In this document: piece by piece, positions 15,945-25,306 of the stretch | How positions within the stretch are numbered: position 1 is the stretch's first letter | Layout: every line of letters begins with the position of its first letter | Source: Thiomicrospira aerophila AL3 | GTDB taxonomy: Bacteria; Pseudomonadota; Gammaproteobacteria; Thiomicrospirales; Thiomicrospiraceae | NCBI RefSeq assembly: GCF_000227665.2 | Contig: NZ_CP007030.1 | Location: 186,001-250,000, forward strand | Length of the DNA stretch: 64,000 nt | Reading direction: 5' to 3' | Program-made: the position numbers and the translations under genes | Notes under the pieces: generated by a model | Told to the model about the DNA's origin: nothing | The model's input: the letters and a program-made list of their open reading frames with translations, nothing else | Database searches by the model: none

Positions 15945-17336
15945 ATGTCTGATGCCTTATCGCGACGCATGAATCCACTCGAGCGTCGTGCTACGTTTTC
16001 AATTGCCAGTATTTTTTCAACCAGAATGCTCGGCTTGTTTATGATTTTTCCGGTCTTTGCATTGTTTGCCGAGCAAGAGTTTTCCAATGTTACCGGGATT
16101 CAAATTGGTTTAGCGATTGGTGCTTATGGTTTAACCCAGGCCTTGTTGCAAATTCCGTATGGAATGTTGTCGGATCGTTTTGGGCGCAAGCCATTAATTC
16201 AATTGGGGTTAATCGTCTTTTTGATTGGCTCAATTATTTGTGCCCTTGCTGAATCGATTGAAATGATGATTTTAGGACGAGCGATTCAGGGTGCAGGCGC
16301 GGTGGCAGCGGTATTAACAGCCAGTGTATCGGATTTGGTGCGTGAGCCTTATCGTTTGCGCGCCATGTCGATCGTGGGTATTACCATCGGATTATCTTTT
16401 ACGCTGTCATTGGTGCTTGGGCCCTTGTTGGCTGAGTTTATTGGCGTGCGGGGTATTTTTTGGGTTATTGCCGGATTAGCACTCTTTGCGATGCTATTGG
16501 TGTGGTTAGCGCTGCCACCGATTACCGAGCAACGCTTTCAACGTGAGGCCGAAGCGATTCCGAGCCAGTTGCTACAAGTGGTTAAAAATACCCAGCTGTT
16601 AAGATTAGATGTGGGGGTGTTTATTTTACATGCCATTTTAACGGCCATGTTTGTGGCGATTCCGTTCATTCTGCGCGATGAGGGTGGTATGGATTCGATG
16701 AGTCATTGGGAAATTTATTTGCCGGTGATGTTATTGTCCTTTGTGTTGATGGTGCCACTCATTATTCAGGCGGAGTCGTGTGGGCGCATGAAGATGGTCT
16801 TTGTGGGTGCGATTGCCATGATTGCGATTACGCAATTGGGTTTCGCGGTTTATCAGCAAAGCTTGTTTTTGTTGTTTATTTTGCTATTATTATTCTTTAC
16901 GGCATTTAACGTACTTGAGGCGTCTTTGCCATCTCTGGTAGTCAAGCTTTCGCCTGCTGACAAAAAGGGTACCGCCAGTGGCGTTTATTCGAGCAGTCAG
17001 TTTATGGGCGCTGCTATTGGTGGCGCAGTTGGCGGCTTTTTCTTCCAGTTTTATGGTTATAATGGGCTTTTCTTGTTTACGATGACCCTAGCGTTAATTT
17101 GGGTCGCTTTGGCGGCCACCATGCAAAAGCCCATGCCTTGGAGTATCGCATCGGTGGCAGTAGGTCCGGTTTTAGCAAGTGAAGTGGCCGAGTTGGAACA
17201 CAAACTGTGTGCCTATGAAGGTGTGTTTGAGGCGGTGGTTATAGCTGATGAGCAGCAGGCTTATTTTAAGATTGATCGCAAGCTAGTCGATGAGACAGCG
17301 TTATTAGAATATTTTAAGCAAGTAAGAGAAAAGTGA
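15945..17336 (+). CDS. MFS transporter, YajR-like, with C-terminal ferredoxin-fold domain
   Basis: A 463-residue major facilitator with twelve predicted membrane helices and the motif A loop YGMLSDRFGRKPLI between helices 2 and 3. The N-terminus ERRATFSIASIFSTRMLGLFMIFPVFAL matches YajR-type drug/proton antiporters. A roughly 70-residue soluble tail after helix 12 (LEHKLCAYEGVFEAVVIADEQQAYFKIDRKLVDE) fits the YAM domain of YajR. The ATG at 15945 follows AAGGG by 5 nt; the in-frame ATG at 15927 has no ribosome site and abuts the hairpin. ssb follows 7 bp later. Substrate unknown. Confidence 0.82.
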   Translation: MSDALSRRMNPLERRATFSIASIFSTRMLGLFMIFPVFALFAEQEFSNVTGIQIGLAIGAYGLTQALLQIPYGMLSDRFGRKPLIQLGLIVFLIGSIICALAESIEMMILGRAIQGAGAVAAVLTASVSDLVREPYRLRAMSIVGITIGLSFTLSLVLGPLLAEFIGVRGIFWVIAGLALFAMLLVWLALPPITEQRFQREAEAIPSQLLQVVKNTQLLRLDVGVFILHAILTAMFVAIPFILRDEGGMDSMSHWEIYLPVMLLSFVLMVPLIIQAESCGRMKMVFVGAIAMIAITQLGFAVYQQSLFLLFILLLLFFTAFNVLEASLPSLVVKLSPADKKGTASGVYSSSQFMGAAIGGAVGGFFFQFYGYNGLFLFTMTLALIWVALAATMQKPMPWSIASVAVGPVLASEVAELEHKLCAYEGVFEAVVIADEQQAYFKIDRKLVDETALLEYFKQVREK

Positions 17337-17343
17337 GTAAGCG

Positions 17344-17904
17344 ATGCGTGGAGTAAATAAAGTAATCCTAGTGGGTACCCTAGGTCGTGATCCGGAAGTA
17401 CGTTATGCCGCCAATGGTAATGCGATAGCCAATTTGAGTGTGGCGACCAGCGAGCAGTGGAATGATCGTGCAACCGGCGAGCGGCAAGAGCGTACCGAGT
17501 GGCATCGCGTGGTTATTTTTGGCAAGTTAGCCGAAATTGCTCAGCAGTATTTAACGAAAGGGTCGCAGGTTTATTTAGAAGGTAAATTGCAAACGCGTAA
17601 GTGGCAAGATCAAGCAACGGGTCAAGATAAATACTCCACGGAAATTGTGATAGACCAAGGTGGCGGTGTGATGCAGATGCTGGGTGGTGGTAATCGTCAA
17701 GGTGGTCAGGGTGGTATGGGTGGTGACTCTTATGATCAATCTAGTTACGGTGCGGCGCCAGCACGCCCAGCGCAAGCCTCAGGCGGCTATGCACAGCCGC
17801 CTATGCAAGGTGGTGCGCCAGCGCGTCCTGCAGCCAAGCCTGCGCCACAACAGCGTCCTGCTTACCAGCCGAATGATTTTGATGACGATGATGTGCCGTT
17901 TTAA
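17344..17904 (+). CDS. ssb: Single-stranded DNA-binding protein
   Basis: A 186-residue SSB. The N-terminal OB fold (residues about 1-110) starts [39 protein letters not shown] and includes [33 protein letters not shown] disordered Gly/Gln/Pro-rich linker leads to the acidic tip DFDDDDVPF, which binds repair and replication partners. It covers single-stranded DNA during replication, recombination and repair. The start is seven bases after the MFS stop. A rho-independent terminator follows at 17944. Confidence 0.97.
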   Translation: MRGVNKVILVGTLGRDPEVRYAANGNAIANLSVATSEQWNDRATGERQERTEWHRVVIFGKLAEIAQQYLTKGSQVYLEGKLQTRKWQDQATGQDKYSTEIVIDQGGGVMQMLGGGNRQGGQGGMGGDSYDQSSYGAAPARPAQASGGYAQPPMQGGAPARPAAKPAPQQRPAYQPNDFDDDDVPF

Positions 17905-17943
17905 AACACACCTGATACCTTTTTGTAAGGTTTAAATGTTTAT

Positions 17944-17970
17944 AGCCCGCCATTGTGCGGGTTTTTTGTT
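17944..17970 (+). terminator. Rho-independent terminator after ssb
   Basis: CCCGC-cattgt-GCGGG stem followed by six T residues, 40 bp after the ssb stop. Confidence 0.85.
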
Positions 17971-18043
17971 TTTCTTCATCCCAAACTTTATTAAAGCTTC
18001 ATGTTGAGTGGCCGTTACTTAAAATCTAGATTAAGGAGTCGCT

Positions 18044-18646
18044 GTGAAGCCAGAAGACATGTTTAGCCCCGCCATTGATGCTTTTTTTGAAAGGCTTATC
18101 CATCGAGAGCAGGCGGTGCGGCGGATGGAAATGGTGGCCGAAGCCGTGCACCCTCGGCTGGACTCAACTGAAATTGTGCACTTTTTTCGTATTCTTAAAG
18201 GCCAGAATATCTTTATTCAAACAATAGGCTTAACAGGCAAGTTAGAGTCTAATATCCTTTCGAATGTCGTTTACAATTTTAATGATGAAATTAGGCTTTA
18301 TTACAGTCAAAGTTTGGATGATAGCATGTCTGGTTTTATTAGGGTTTGTCCAGATATAGCTCAGAGTGTTATTGCTGTTGATAACATTTATGGTGAGCCT
18401 TTATCTCAGTTACGTCTCTATCAGTCGCCCGATCAAAAAGCGATCCTTAAGTATATGATTCGTTGGTTACTCAAGCGGATTGATTGGAATAAAACGCGGT
18501 TAGATAATATAGACTTGTACCACATATTCCTAGAACGTAAGCAAGCAGAGGCTGAGGCGGAGGTGGCTAGGCTGCAAGATGAGTTTGCGGCTCACCAGGC
18601 ACAGTTAACTGGGCAGAGCTCGAAAAATAAAAAGCAAGTGCGGTAA
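18044..18646 (+). CDS. Hypothetical protein with C-terminal coiled coil (200 aa)
   Basis: Not recognised. It starts at a GTG five bases after AAGGAG. The first 160 residues are soluble mixed alpha/beta (FFRILKGQNIFIQTIGLTGKLESNILSNVVYNFNDEIRLYYSQSLDD...). Residues about 163-192 are a charged helical segment (ERKQAEAEAEVARLQDEFAAHQAQL) predicted to be coiled coil. No signal peptide or membrane helix is seen. It sits alone between the ssb terminator and ispB; its stop codon directly abuts the convergent ispB stop. Codon use is like the neighbours but slightly richer in A/T. Confidence 0.7.
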   Translation: MKPEDMFSPAIDAFFERLIHREQAVRRMEMVAEAVHPRLDSTEIVHFFRILKGQNIFIQTIGLTGKLESNILSNVVYNFNDEIRLYYSQSLDDSMSGFIRVCPDIAQSVIAVDNIYGEPLSQLRLYQSPDQKAILKYMIRWLLKRIDWNKTRLDNIDLYHIFLERKQAEAEAEVARLQDEFAAHQAQLTGQSSKNKKQVR

Positions 18647-19612
18647 CTAGTGGCGCCGATTCACCGCCAGGTCTGCTAAAGCGCGCATAGCCTCTTTAAA
18701 GGCTGAATCTGGTAGTGGGTCTAGCGATATTTGAGCTAGCTTGGCTTGTTGTTCGGCCGTTTTGATGGTGTAGTCGATAGCACCAGTTTGCTTGATAATA
18801 TGAGTCACCTGTTCGATCATGGCGATATTACCTTGTTCGATTGCATCTTTGATAAGTTGTGCATCGCTGTCTGGCGCTTGGCGCATAGCAAAGATAAGGG
18901 GGAGTGTGGGTTTGCCTTCAGCTAGATCATCCCCCAAGTTTTTTCCTAGTTCAGCGGCATTACCCGTATAGTCAAGTACATCATCAATCAGCTGGAAAGC
19001 CGCGCCTAGATGACGACCGTAGGCTGCCAATGCATCATTAAATTGTATTTGCTGGGTGAGTGTTGAACCCATTAATGCCGCTGCCTCAAAGAGCTTAGCT
19101 GTTTTGCGTTCAATAACGTCCATATAGCGTTGTTCATCAGTGTCTGGGTCATGGCAGTTGAGTAATTGCAGCACTTCGCCTTCAGCAATCACATTGGTTG
19201 ATTCAGACATGATTTGCATAATGCGCATTAGGCCTGGCTCGAGCATCATTTCAAACGAGCGTGAGTAGAGAAAATCTCCGACGAGCACACTGGCCGCATT
19301 GCCCCATACTTCATTGGCGGTTTTATTGCCTCGGCGGGTATCCGATTCATCGACTACATCATCGTGAAGTAATGTAGAAGTGTGGATGAACTCAATTACT
19401 GCAGCCATGGTGTGATGATGCGTGCCTTGGTAACCACAAGCACGAGCGCTTAGTAATACAATTAATGGCCGTAAACGCTTGCCACCATTATTAATAATAT
19501 AATGACCAATTTGATTGATTAAGAGTACATCAGAGGTCAGCCGTTCTAGTATAAGCTGGTCTGTGGCGCGGATATCCTCGGCCATGAGGTCTTTGATGTC
19601 AGCAAGCGTCAT
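18647..19612 (-). CDS. ispB: Octaprenyl-diphosphate synthase
   Basis: A 321-residue trans-prenyltransferase that builds the ubiquinone side chain from IPP and farnesyl diphosphate. The first aspartate-rich motif is LLHDDVVDESDTRRG (about residue 80) and the second is FQLIDDVLDYTG (about 208), with GGKRLRPLIVLLSA (about 44) and GDFLYSRSF present. Length is normal. It is divergent from rplU-rpmA, the standard arrangement in gammaproteobacteria. Chain length cannot be read from sequence alone; octaprenyl is assumed from synteny. Confidence 0.93.
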   Translation of the reverse strand: MTLADIKDLMAEDIRATDQLILERLTSDVLLINQIGHYIINNGGKRLRPLIVLLSARACGYQGTHHHTMAAVIEFIHTSTLLHDDVVDESDTRRGNKTANEVWGNAASVLVGDFLYSRSFEMMLEPGLMRIMQIMSESTNVIAEGEVLQLLNCHDPDTDEQRYMDVIERKTAKLFEAAALMGSTLTQQIQFNDALAAYGRHLGAAFQLIDDVLDYTGNAAELGKNLGDDLAEGKPTLPLIFAMRQAPDSDAQLIKDAIEQGNIAMIEQVTHIIKQTGAIDYTIKTAEQQAKLAQISLDPLPDSAFKEAMRALADLAVNRRH

Positions 19613-19784
19613 GCATAATTACCTTGGTGAAGAATGACTTAAATGGTCTGCAAGTGTATTACGAAACGTGGTTTTTTTAAAGTTATTGCGGCGGCAATAT
19701 CTAGTGAGTAGGCTAGAAAAGGCTTTTTAATTGGTGAGCTTACTAAGCTCGGTGAAAAATTCTATTCGATATTAAGAAATTATT

Positions 19785-19813
19785 TTGACCTGCTCCACAA
19801 AACTCTATATAAT
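19785..19813 (+). promoter_or_regulatory. Sigma70 promoter for rplU-rpmA
   Basis: TTGACC, a 17-bp spacer and a perfect TATAAT. It lies 95 bp upstream of rplU, leaving a leader of about 88 nt. The 295-bp gap between ispB and rplU holds nothing else I can name. Confidence 0.88.
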
Positions 19814-19907
19814 CCCGCCTTTACTATTATGCCGGATGGTCTTGCGCAGGGTCGCGCATGAATGCTTCCGCATCTTAGCAGAATTTTCAATCCGGGAGAT
19901 GTTACAA

Positions 19908-20222
19908 ATGTATGCCGTAATTAAAACCGGTGGTAAGCAGTATCGAGTTCGTCAAGGTCAAACACTTCGCATTGAGTCTTTAAATCTTAATGAAGGTGAC
20001 AATGTTGAATTTGACCAAGTCTTGATGGTGGGTGAGGGTGAGTCTGTAACATTAGGCACACCAGTTGTTGAAGGCGCTAAAGTTGCTGCAACTGTTTTAG
20101 GTAACGGTCGTGGTAAGAAAGTGACTATCATCAAGTTCCGCCGTCGTAAGAACAAGTCTCGCTCGAAGCAAGGCCATCGTCAAAACTATACTGAAGTTGA
20201 AATCACTGGTATTTCAGCCTAA
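19908..20222 (+). CDS. rplU: 50S ribosomal protein L21
   Basis: A 104-residue L21, starting [45 protein letters not shown] and ending with the basic [26 protein letters not shown]. It binds 23S rRNA in the large subunit. The ATG at 19908 follows GGGAG; the frame is open further upstream only because it passes through the promoter region. It is in operon with rpmA, 64 bp downstream. Confidence 0.98.
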   Translation: MYAVIKTGGKQYRVRQGQTLRIESLNLNEGDNVEFDQVLMVGEGESVTLGTPVVEGAKVAATVLGNGRGKKVTIIKFRRRKNKSRSKQGHRQNYTEVEITGISA

Positions 20223-20286
20223 GTTGTAAATAATTTTTTCTTAGTCTTATGTTCGTCATAAGTTAAGTTAACAAGAGGGTTCAACC

Positions 20287-20550
20287 ATGGCACATAAGAA
20301 GGCCGCAGGTAGTACGCGTAACGGTCGCGATTCTAATGCCAAACGCCTAGGCGTTAAGCGTTTTGGTGGCGAAACAGTTACTGCAGGAAGCATTATTGTG
20401 CGCCAGCGTGGTACTAAATTCCACGCCGGTGTCAATGTAGGACGTGGCAAGGATGATACCTTGTATGCAAAAGCGGAAGGTCAAGTTGCTTTTGTAAGCA
20501 AGGGCAAGCCAGTACGTACTTACGTTGAAATTATTGAGCAGACTGCTTAA
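20287..20550 (+). CDS. rpmA: 50S ribosomal protein L27
   Basis: An 87-residue L27 ([48 protein letters not shown]). Its N-terminal tail reaches the peptidyl-transferase centre. The N-terminus matches the proteobacterial form, without the cleaved extension seen in Firmicutes. Good AAGAGGG ribosome site; a strong terminator follows. Confidence 0.98.
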   Translation: MAHKKAAGSTRNGRDSNAKRLGVKRFGGETVTAGSIIVRQRGTKFHAGVNVGRGKDDTLYAKAEGQVAFVSKGKPVRTYVEIIEQTA

Positions 20551-20577
20551 TAAGCCAAGTTTACGCTGTGCTAAAAT

Positions 20578-20613
20578 AACGCCTCGTACTTCCAAAGTAC
20601 GGGGCGTTTTTTA
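20578..20613 (+). terminator. Rho-independent terminator after rpmA
   Basis: A long stem, CGCC-t-CGTACTT / AAGTACG-g-GGCG with a three-base loop, followed by six T residues. It separates rplU-rpmA from obg. Confidence 0.93.
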
Positions 20614-20644
20614 TTGGATTTAAATGATGATAATCAAGGTATAG

Positions 20645-21721
<1,077 letters not shown>

Positions 21722-21723
21722 AC

Positions 21724-22845
21724 ATGGATCGTTTGGCCTTATCTAAGTCACGTCGCTGGGTTATTAAGTTAGGCAGTGCATTACTGACCAATGATGGTTC
21801 AGGGCTTAACCAAGCTGAGCTTGCCAAATGGGTGGCGCAAATGGTGGCATTGCGCAACCAAGGTGTGGAGCTGATTATTGTGTCATCGGGTGCCGTGGCA
21901 GAAGGTATGCAGCGCCTTGGTTGGAAGACACGTCCAACGGCCTTGCATGAGTTGCAGGCAGCGGCAGCTGTGGGGCAAATGGGCTTAGTACAGGCCTATG
22001 AGTCGGAGTTTGCTAAAAGTGGCTTGCATACGGCGCAGATTTTGATGACCCATGACGACTTGTCCAATCGCGCTCGCTATTTGAACGCACGCTCAACGAT
22101 TCAGACATTGGTCGAGCATGGTGTCATACCGGTCATCAACGAAAATGATACGGTAGTGACCGATGAAATTCGCTTTGGTGACAATGACACTCTAGCGGCG
22201 CTTACAGCGAATTTGATTGGTGCAGATGTGTTAGTGATTTTGACCGATCAGCAAGGATTGTACGACAGTAATCCGCGTGAAAACCCGGATGCGCAGTTAA
22301 TCAAGCAAGCGCAGGTGAGTCGCAAGGATATTGAAGCGATGGCCAGTCCGGAAGGGGGTGCATTAGGTCGAGGGGGTATGTACACCAAAGTGATGGCCGC
22401 CAAACGTGCGGCGCGTTCGGGTACAGCTACCTTGATTGCTTCGGGGCGAGAGCCGAATATTTTGCCTAAACTTTATGCCGGTGAAGATTATGGCACCTTA
22501 TTAATTCCTGATTTAGAACCGATGACCGCCCGCAAACAATGGTTAGCGGGTCATCTTCAGGTCCGTGGTCAATTAGTATTAGATGAGGGCGCAGCCAAGG
22601 TGGTGCGAGCACATGGTAAAAGTGTGTTACCGGTAGGCGTAACTGCCTTGTCTGGGCAGTTTAAACGCGGTGACATGGTGGTGTGCGTTGATCAGCAGCA
22701 GCTAGAAGTGGCGCGGGGACTGGTTAATTACGATTGGGATGAAGCGCAACAGATTTTGCGGCAGCCAAGCACCAAAATAGTTGATATTTTAGGCTATGTA
22801 GATGATGAAGCCTTAATTCACCGTGATAACCTCGTCGTGTTATAA
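21724..22845 (+). CDS. proB: Glutamate 5-kinase
   Basis: A 373-residue ProB that phosphorylates glutamate in the first step of proline synthesis. The amino-acid kinase domain contains [56 protein letters not shown] and [17 protein letters not shown]-terminal PUA domain begins about residue 278 ([13 protein letters not shown]). It is directly downstream of obg, as in many proteobacteria; proA is not in the window. Confidence 0.97.
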   Translation: MDRLALSKSRRWVIKLGSALLTNDGSGLNQAELAKWVAQMVALRNQGVELIIVSSGAVAEGMQRLGWKTRPTALHELQAAAAVGQMGLVQAYESEFAKSGLHTAQILMTHDDLSNRARYLNARSTIQTLVEHGVIPVINENDTVVTDEIRFGDNDTLAALTANLIGADVLVILTDQQGLYDSNPRENPDAQLIKQAQVSRKDIEAMASPEGGALGRGGMYTKVMAAKRAARSGTATLIASGREPNILPKLYAGEDYGTLLIPDLEPMTARKQWLAGHLQVRGQLVLDEGAAKVVRAHGKSVLPVGVTALSGQFKRGDMVVCVDQQQLEVARGLVNYDWDEAQQILRQPSTKIVDILGYVDDEALIHRDNLVVL

Positions 22846-22852
22846 AACTTTA

Positions 22853-22892
22853 TGGGATAGTGGTTTAAAACCCTATCCCAGACCGTTATACT
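22853..22892 (+). promoter_or_regulatory. Palindrome and -10 element abutting the second MFS gene
   Basis: A 28-bp near-perfect palindrome (22853-22880: TGGGATAG...CTATCCCA, one mismatch pair per arm) overlaps a possible -35 (TTTAAA at 22864). A -10-like TATACT sits at 22887-22892, only 6 bp before the ATG. Transcription would start about at the ATG itself, so the mRNA may be leaderless; no ribosome site is visible. Confidence 0.5.
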
Positions 22893-22898
22893 GACTGT

Positions 22899-24248
22899 AT
22901 GTTATTTAAAAAAACCCTCCTCCCTATTTCCTCGTTATTTTTAGCCATTGCATTACTTGCCACCGGTTATGGCATGTTGATGACGTTTATTGGCGTCTTT
23001 TTAAAGCAAGATGGTTTATCTGAGTCGGTTATTGGGCTGATTAATGCCGCGTTTTTTTTGGGCGCGATGCTTGCAGCGATATTTAGCCAAAAACTAATCG
23101 TTACGGTTGGGCATGCCCGCAGCTTTTCAGCTTTTTCGGCGATTATGGTGATTGCCTTTTTGGGGCATGCGCTGTTTTATGATCCTTGGTTTTGGGCGCT
23201 GTTGCGTTTTGTATCGGGCTTTGCTTATTACGCACTCTTAATTGTCTTAGAGAGCTGGTTAAACGAGAAAAGTTCGACCCAGGATCGTGGCAAAGTCTTA
23301 GCCATTTACACGATTATCTTCTTCCTTTCTACCGCATTGGGTCAGCTGATACTGACACTCGATGTCGCACCGGTACAGGTGTTTATTTTGGGATCTGTGC
23401 TGGTGTTGTGGTCATTATTTATGATTGCCATCACCCGCATTACGCAGCCGATACTAAAACCGTTTGAACGCTATAGTATGCCTAAAATCTATGCGATTGC
23501 GCCTTTAGCATTGTTGGGCAGTTTTGTCGGTGGCGTATTTGTGGGCGCTTTTTATACTATGATGCCGCTATTTGCATTAAATCTAACCCAGCAAGCCAGT
23601 GTAGTGGCGTTTTTTATGGCGCTGACAATTTTGGGTGGTTTGGTTGCGCAGTGGCCGGTAGGTTTGTTATCTGACCGCTTTGGACGTCGGCGATTACTTG
23701 CCTGGGCTGGCTTTTTCAGCGTCGGTGTGCTGGTGTTGCTAATGTTATTACCAGGCCTGCTAACGCAGTCGGTAACGCTATTGTATGTGCTCGGTTTTTT
23801 ATTGGGGATGAGCTTGTTTAGTATTTATCCCTTGAGTGTTGCCCGTGCTAATGATGAGATGGATGAGAGCAAGGATCTAGTCGAAATTAGTCGTACGCTG
23901 TTGTTTTCCTATGGTTCAGGCTCTTTTGTGGCACCTTTGATTCTGGGTGTCGCTTTGGGTTTGTCTAATCTATTGTTTTTTGGAATTTTGGCTGTGTTTG
24001 CATTGGTGTTAGGTGTCTATTCATTAATGAGCGAGCGGATTCCAGATGAGCAAATGAATGTGTATGTGCCGGTTCCCGCCTCGTCAGCGGATGTGTTGGC
24101 TGAAATGGATCCGCGCCAGGATGATGAGTGGGTTGAAGAGCATCGGCCTGATTTGGCTAATAGCACTGCGGAAGCAGGCCTGGTGAAAGAGAGTTCGGAT
24201 TCGACATCACAATATGAAGCCGAATCCGATGGTCGCGCTAAGACTTAA
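22899..24248 (+). CDS. MFS transporter, YcaD/COG0477-type
   Basis: A 449-residue membrane protein with twelve predicted helices (first at LLPISSLFLAIALLATGYGMLM). The motif-A-like loop AAIFSQKLIVTVGHARS is degenerate, and the second-half loop GLLSDRFGRRRLLAWAG is intact. A 55-residue acidic cytoplasmic tail follows the last helix (EMDPRQDDEWVEEHRPD...). Substrate unknown. The ATG lies 6 bp after a -10-like hexamer with no Shine-Dalgarno. The 3' end overlaps the convergent porin gene by 4 bp. CAGGCCTG sites lie at 23752 and 24175. Confidence 0.75.
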   Translation: MLFKKTLLPISSLFLAIALLATGYGMLMTFIGVFLKQDGLSESVIGLINAAFFLGAMLAAIFSQKLIVTVGHARSFSAFSAIMVIAFLGHALFYDPWFWALLRFVSGFAYYALLIVLESWLNEKSSTQDRGKVLAIYTIIFFLSTALGQLILTLDVAPVQVFILGSVLVLWSLFMIAITRITQPILKPFERYSMPKIYAIAPLALLGSFVGGVFVGAFYTMMPLFALNLTQQASVVAFFMALTILGGLVAQWPVGLLSDRFGRRRLLAWAGFFSVGVLVLLMLLPGLLTQSVTLLYVLGFLLGMSLFSIYPLSVARANDEMDESKDLVEISRTLLFSYGSGSFVAPLILGVALGLSNLLFFGILAVFALVLGVYSLMSERIPDEQMNVYVPVPASSADVLAEMDPRQDDEWVEEHRPDLANSTAEAGLVKESSDSTSQYEAESDGRAKT

Positions 24249-25279
24249 AAGTCGTAACGGAAACCGACTGCAAGGGCTTTACCACCGCCAGTGAGTGGAT
24301 TGGCAAAATCACCGGCACCACCAGATTTTTCTCCGGCCAGTGCGTTGAAGAGTTTTTCCTGTTGATAAAACTCAATAAAGGTCTTTAAGTTTTTGCTGTA
24401 TTGATAGTCTGCACCTAGATGAAAAATTTGACCACCAAAGCCATCGACATCGGCGTACATTGCTTTGAAGGTATAGTCATTAAGCGTGTAGTCGGCATAA
24501 AGGTTAAAGACATTGGCATCAGAGCGACCTTTAGCACTTGATTGTTCTAACTTGATCCCAATGTAAATATTATCAATTTGTTGCCCTAACGCCGCGCCCA
24601 ATAGGCGGGTGTCGTTGTTGTCATCGACTTGTTCGATGCCTAACGAAACGTCAGTACCATTGGCGTTATAGGTCGCGGTAAACTGATAGCTATTGTCATC
24701 AAAAGTATCGGCGCGATCTGACGTGTTTTTAAGCACGGCCCCGGCGGCAAACGACACGCCATTAAAATCTGGGCTGTAATAACTTACACTATTAAAGGCG
24801 CGGAAGGAGGCGAGTGTGGCATAGCCACTATAGTAGGTGCTAAAGCGATCAACTTTATAGGAAATGGCATTATAAAAAGGTAACCACATTTGACCGTAAG
24901 CCAGCGTACCAAATTCCCCACTTATACCGACTTGTGCTACACGTAAATCACGACGATCATCATAAGGGTCTTGAACCTTAAAGTTGGCACTATCAAATGG
25001 TACTTCGAGTTGACCAAACAGATTCAGGCCATCAGTGGCTTGCCAGTTGGCATTTACGCCCAGTCTTGAATAGGCATCTCGAATATTGCTGTAACTACTG
25101 TTGCCGCCCTTAGCAAACTCTGCACTCGAATCCGGATGCACCGTTTCCGCTTGTATGCGTAATGAACCATAAAAATCAATATCAACAGCGGCTAGCAGGC
25201 CTGCTGGGGCGGTACTTGCCATTGCAAGTACCAGTGTTTTGAGCGTCATTTTGGTAGCGTGTTTGTGTGGCATAGACAT
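24245..25279 (-). CDS. Outer-membrane porin (general bacterial porin type)
   Basis: A 344-residue protein with a signal peptide (KTLVLAMASTAPAGLLAAVD, cleavage about residue 31), repeated amphipathic beta-strands and a C-terminal aromatic FRYDF, the outer-membrane assembly signal. VDIDFYGSLRIQAETV is the usual first strand, and the Asp-rich GIEQVDDNNDTRLLGAALGQQIDNIYIGIKLEQS is typical of trimeric porins. It starts 27 bp after the BCCT transporter on the same strand, so the two are probably co-transcribed. The CAGGCCTG at 25196 lies in the signal-peptide codons (AGL). Confidence 0.82.
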   Translation of the reverse strand: MSMPHKHATKMTLKTLVLAMASTAPAGLLAAVDIDFYGSLRIQAETVHPDSSAEFAKGGNSSYSNIRDAYSRLGVNANWQATDGLNLFGQLEVPFDSANFKVQDPYDDRRDLRVAQVGISGEFGTLAYGQMWLPFYNAISYKVDRFSTYYSGYATLASFRAFNSVSYYSPDFNGVSFAAGAVLKNTSDRADTFDDNSYQFTATYNANGTDVSLGIEQVDDNNDTRLLGAALGQQIDNIYIGIKLEQSSAKGRSDANVFNLYADYTLNDYTFKAMYADVDGFGGQIFHLGADYQYSKNLKTFIEFYQQEKLFNALAGEKSGGAGDFANPLTGGGKALAVGFRYDF

Positions 25280-25306
25280 CGTTATGGATTTTCCTATTTA
25301 TTAATA

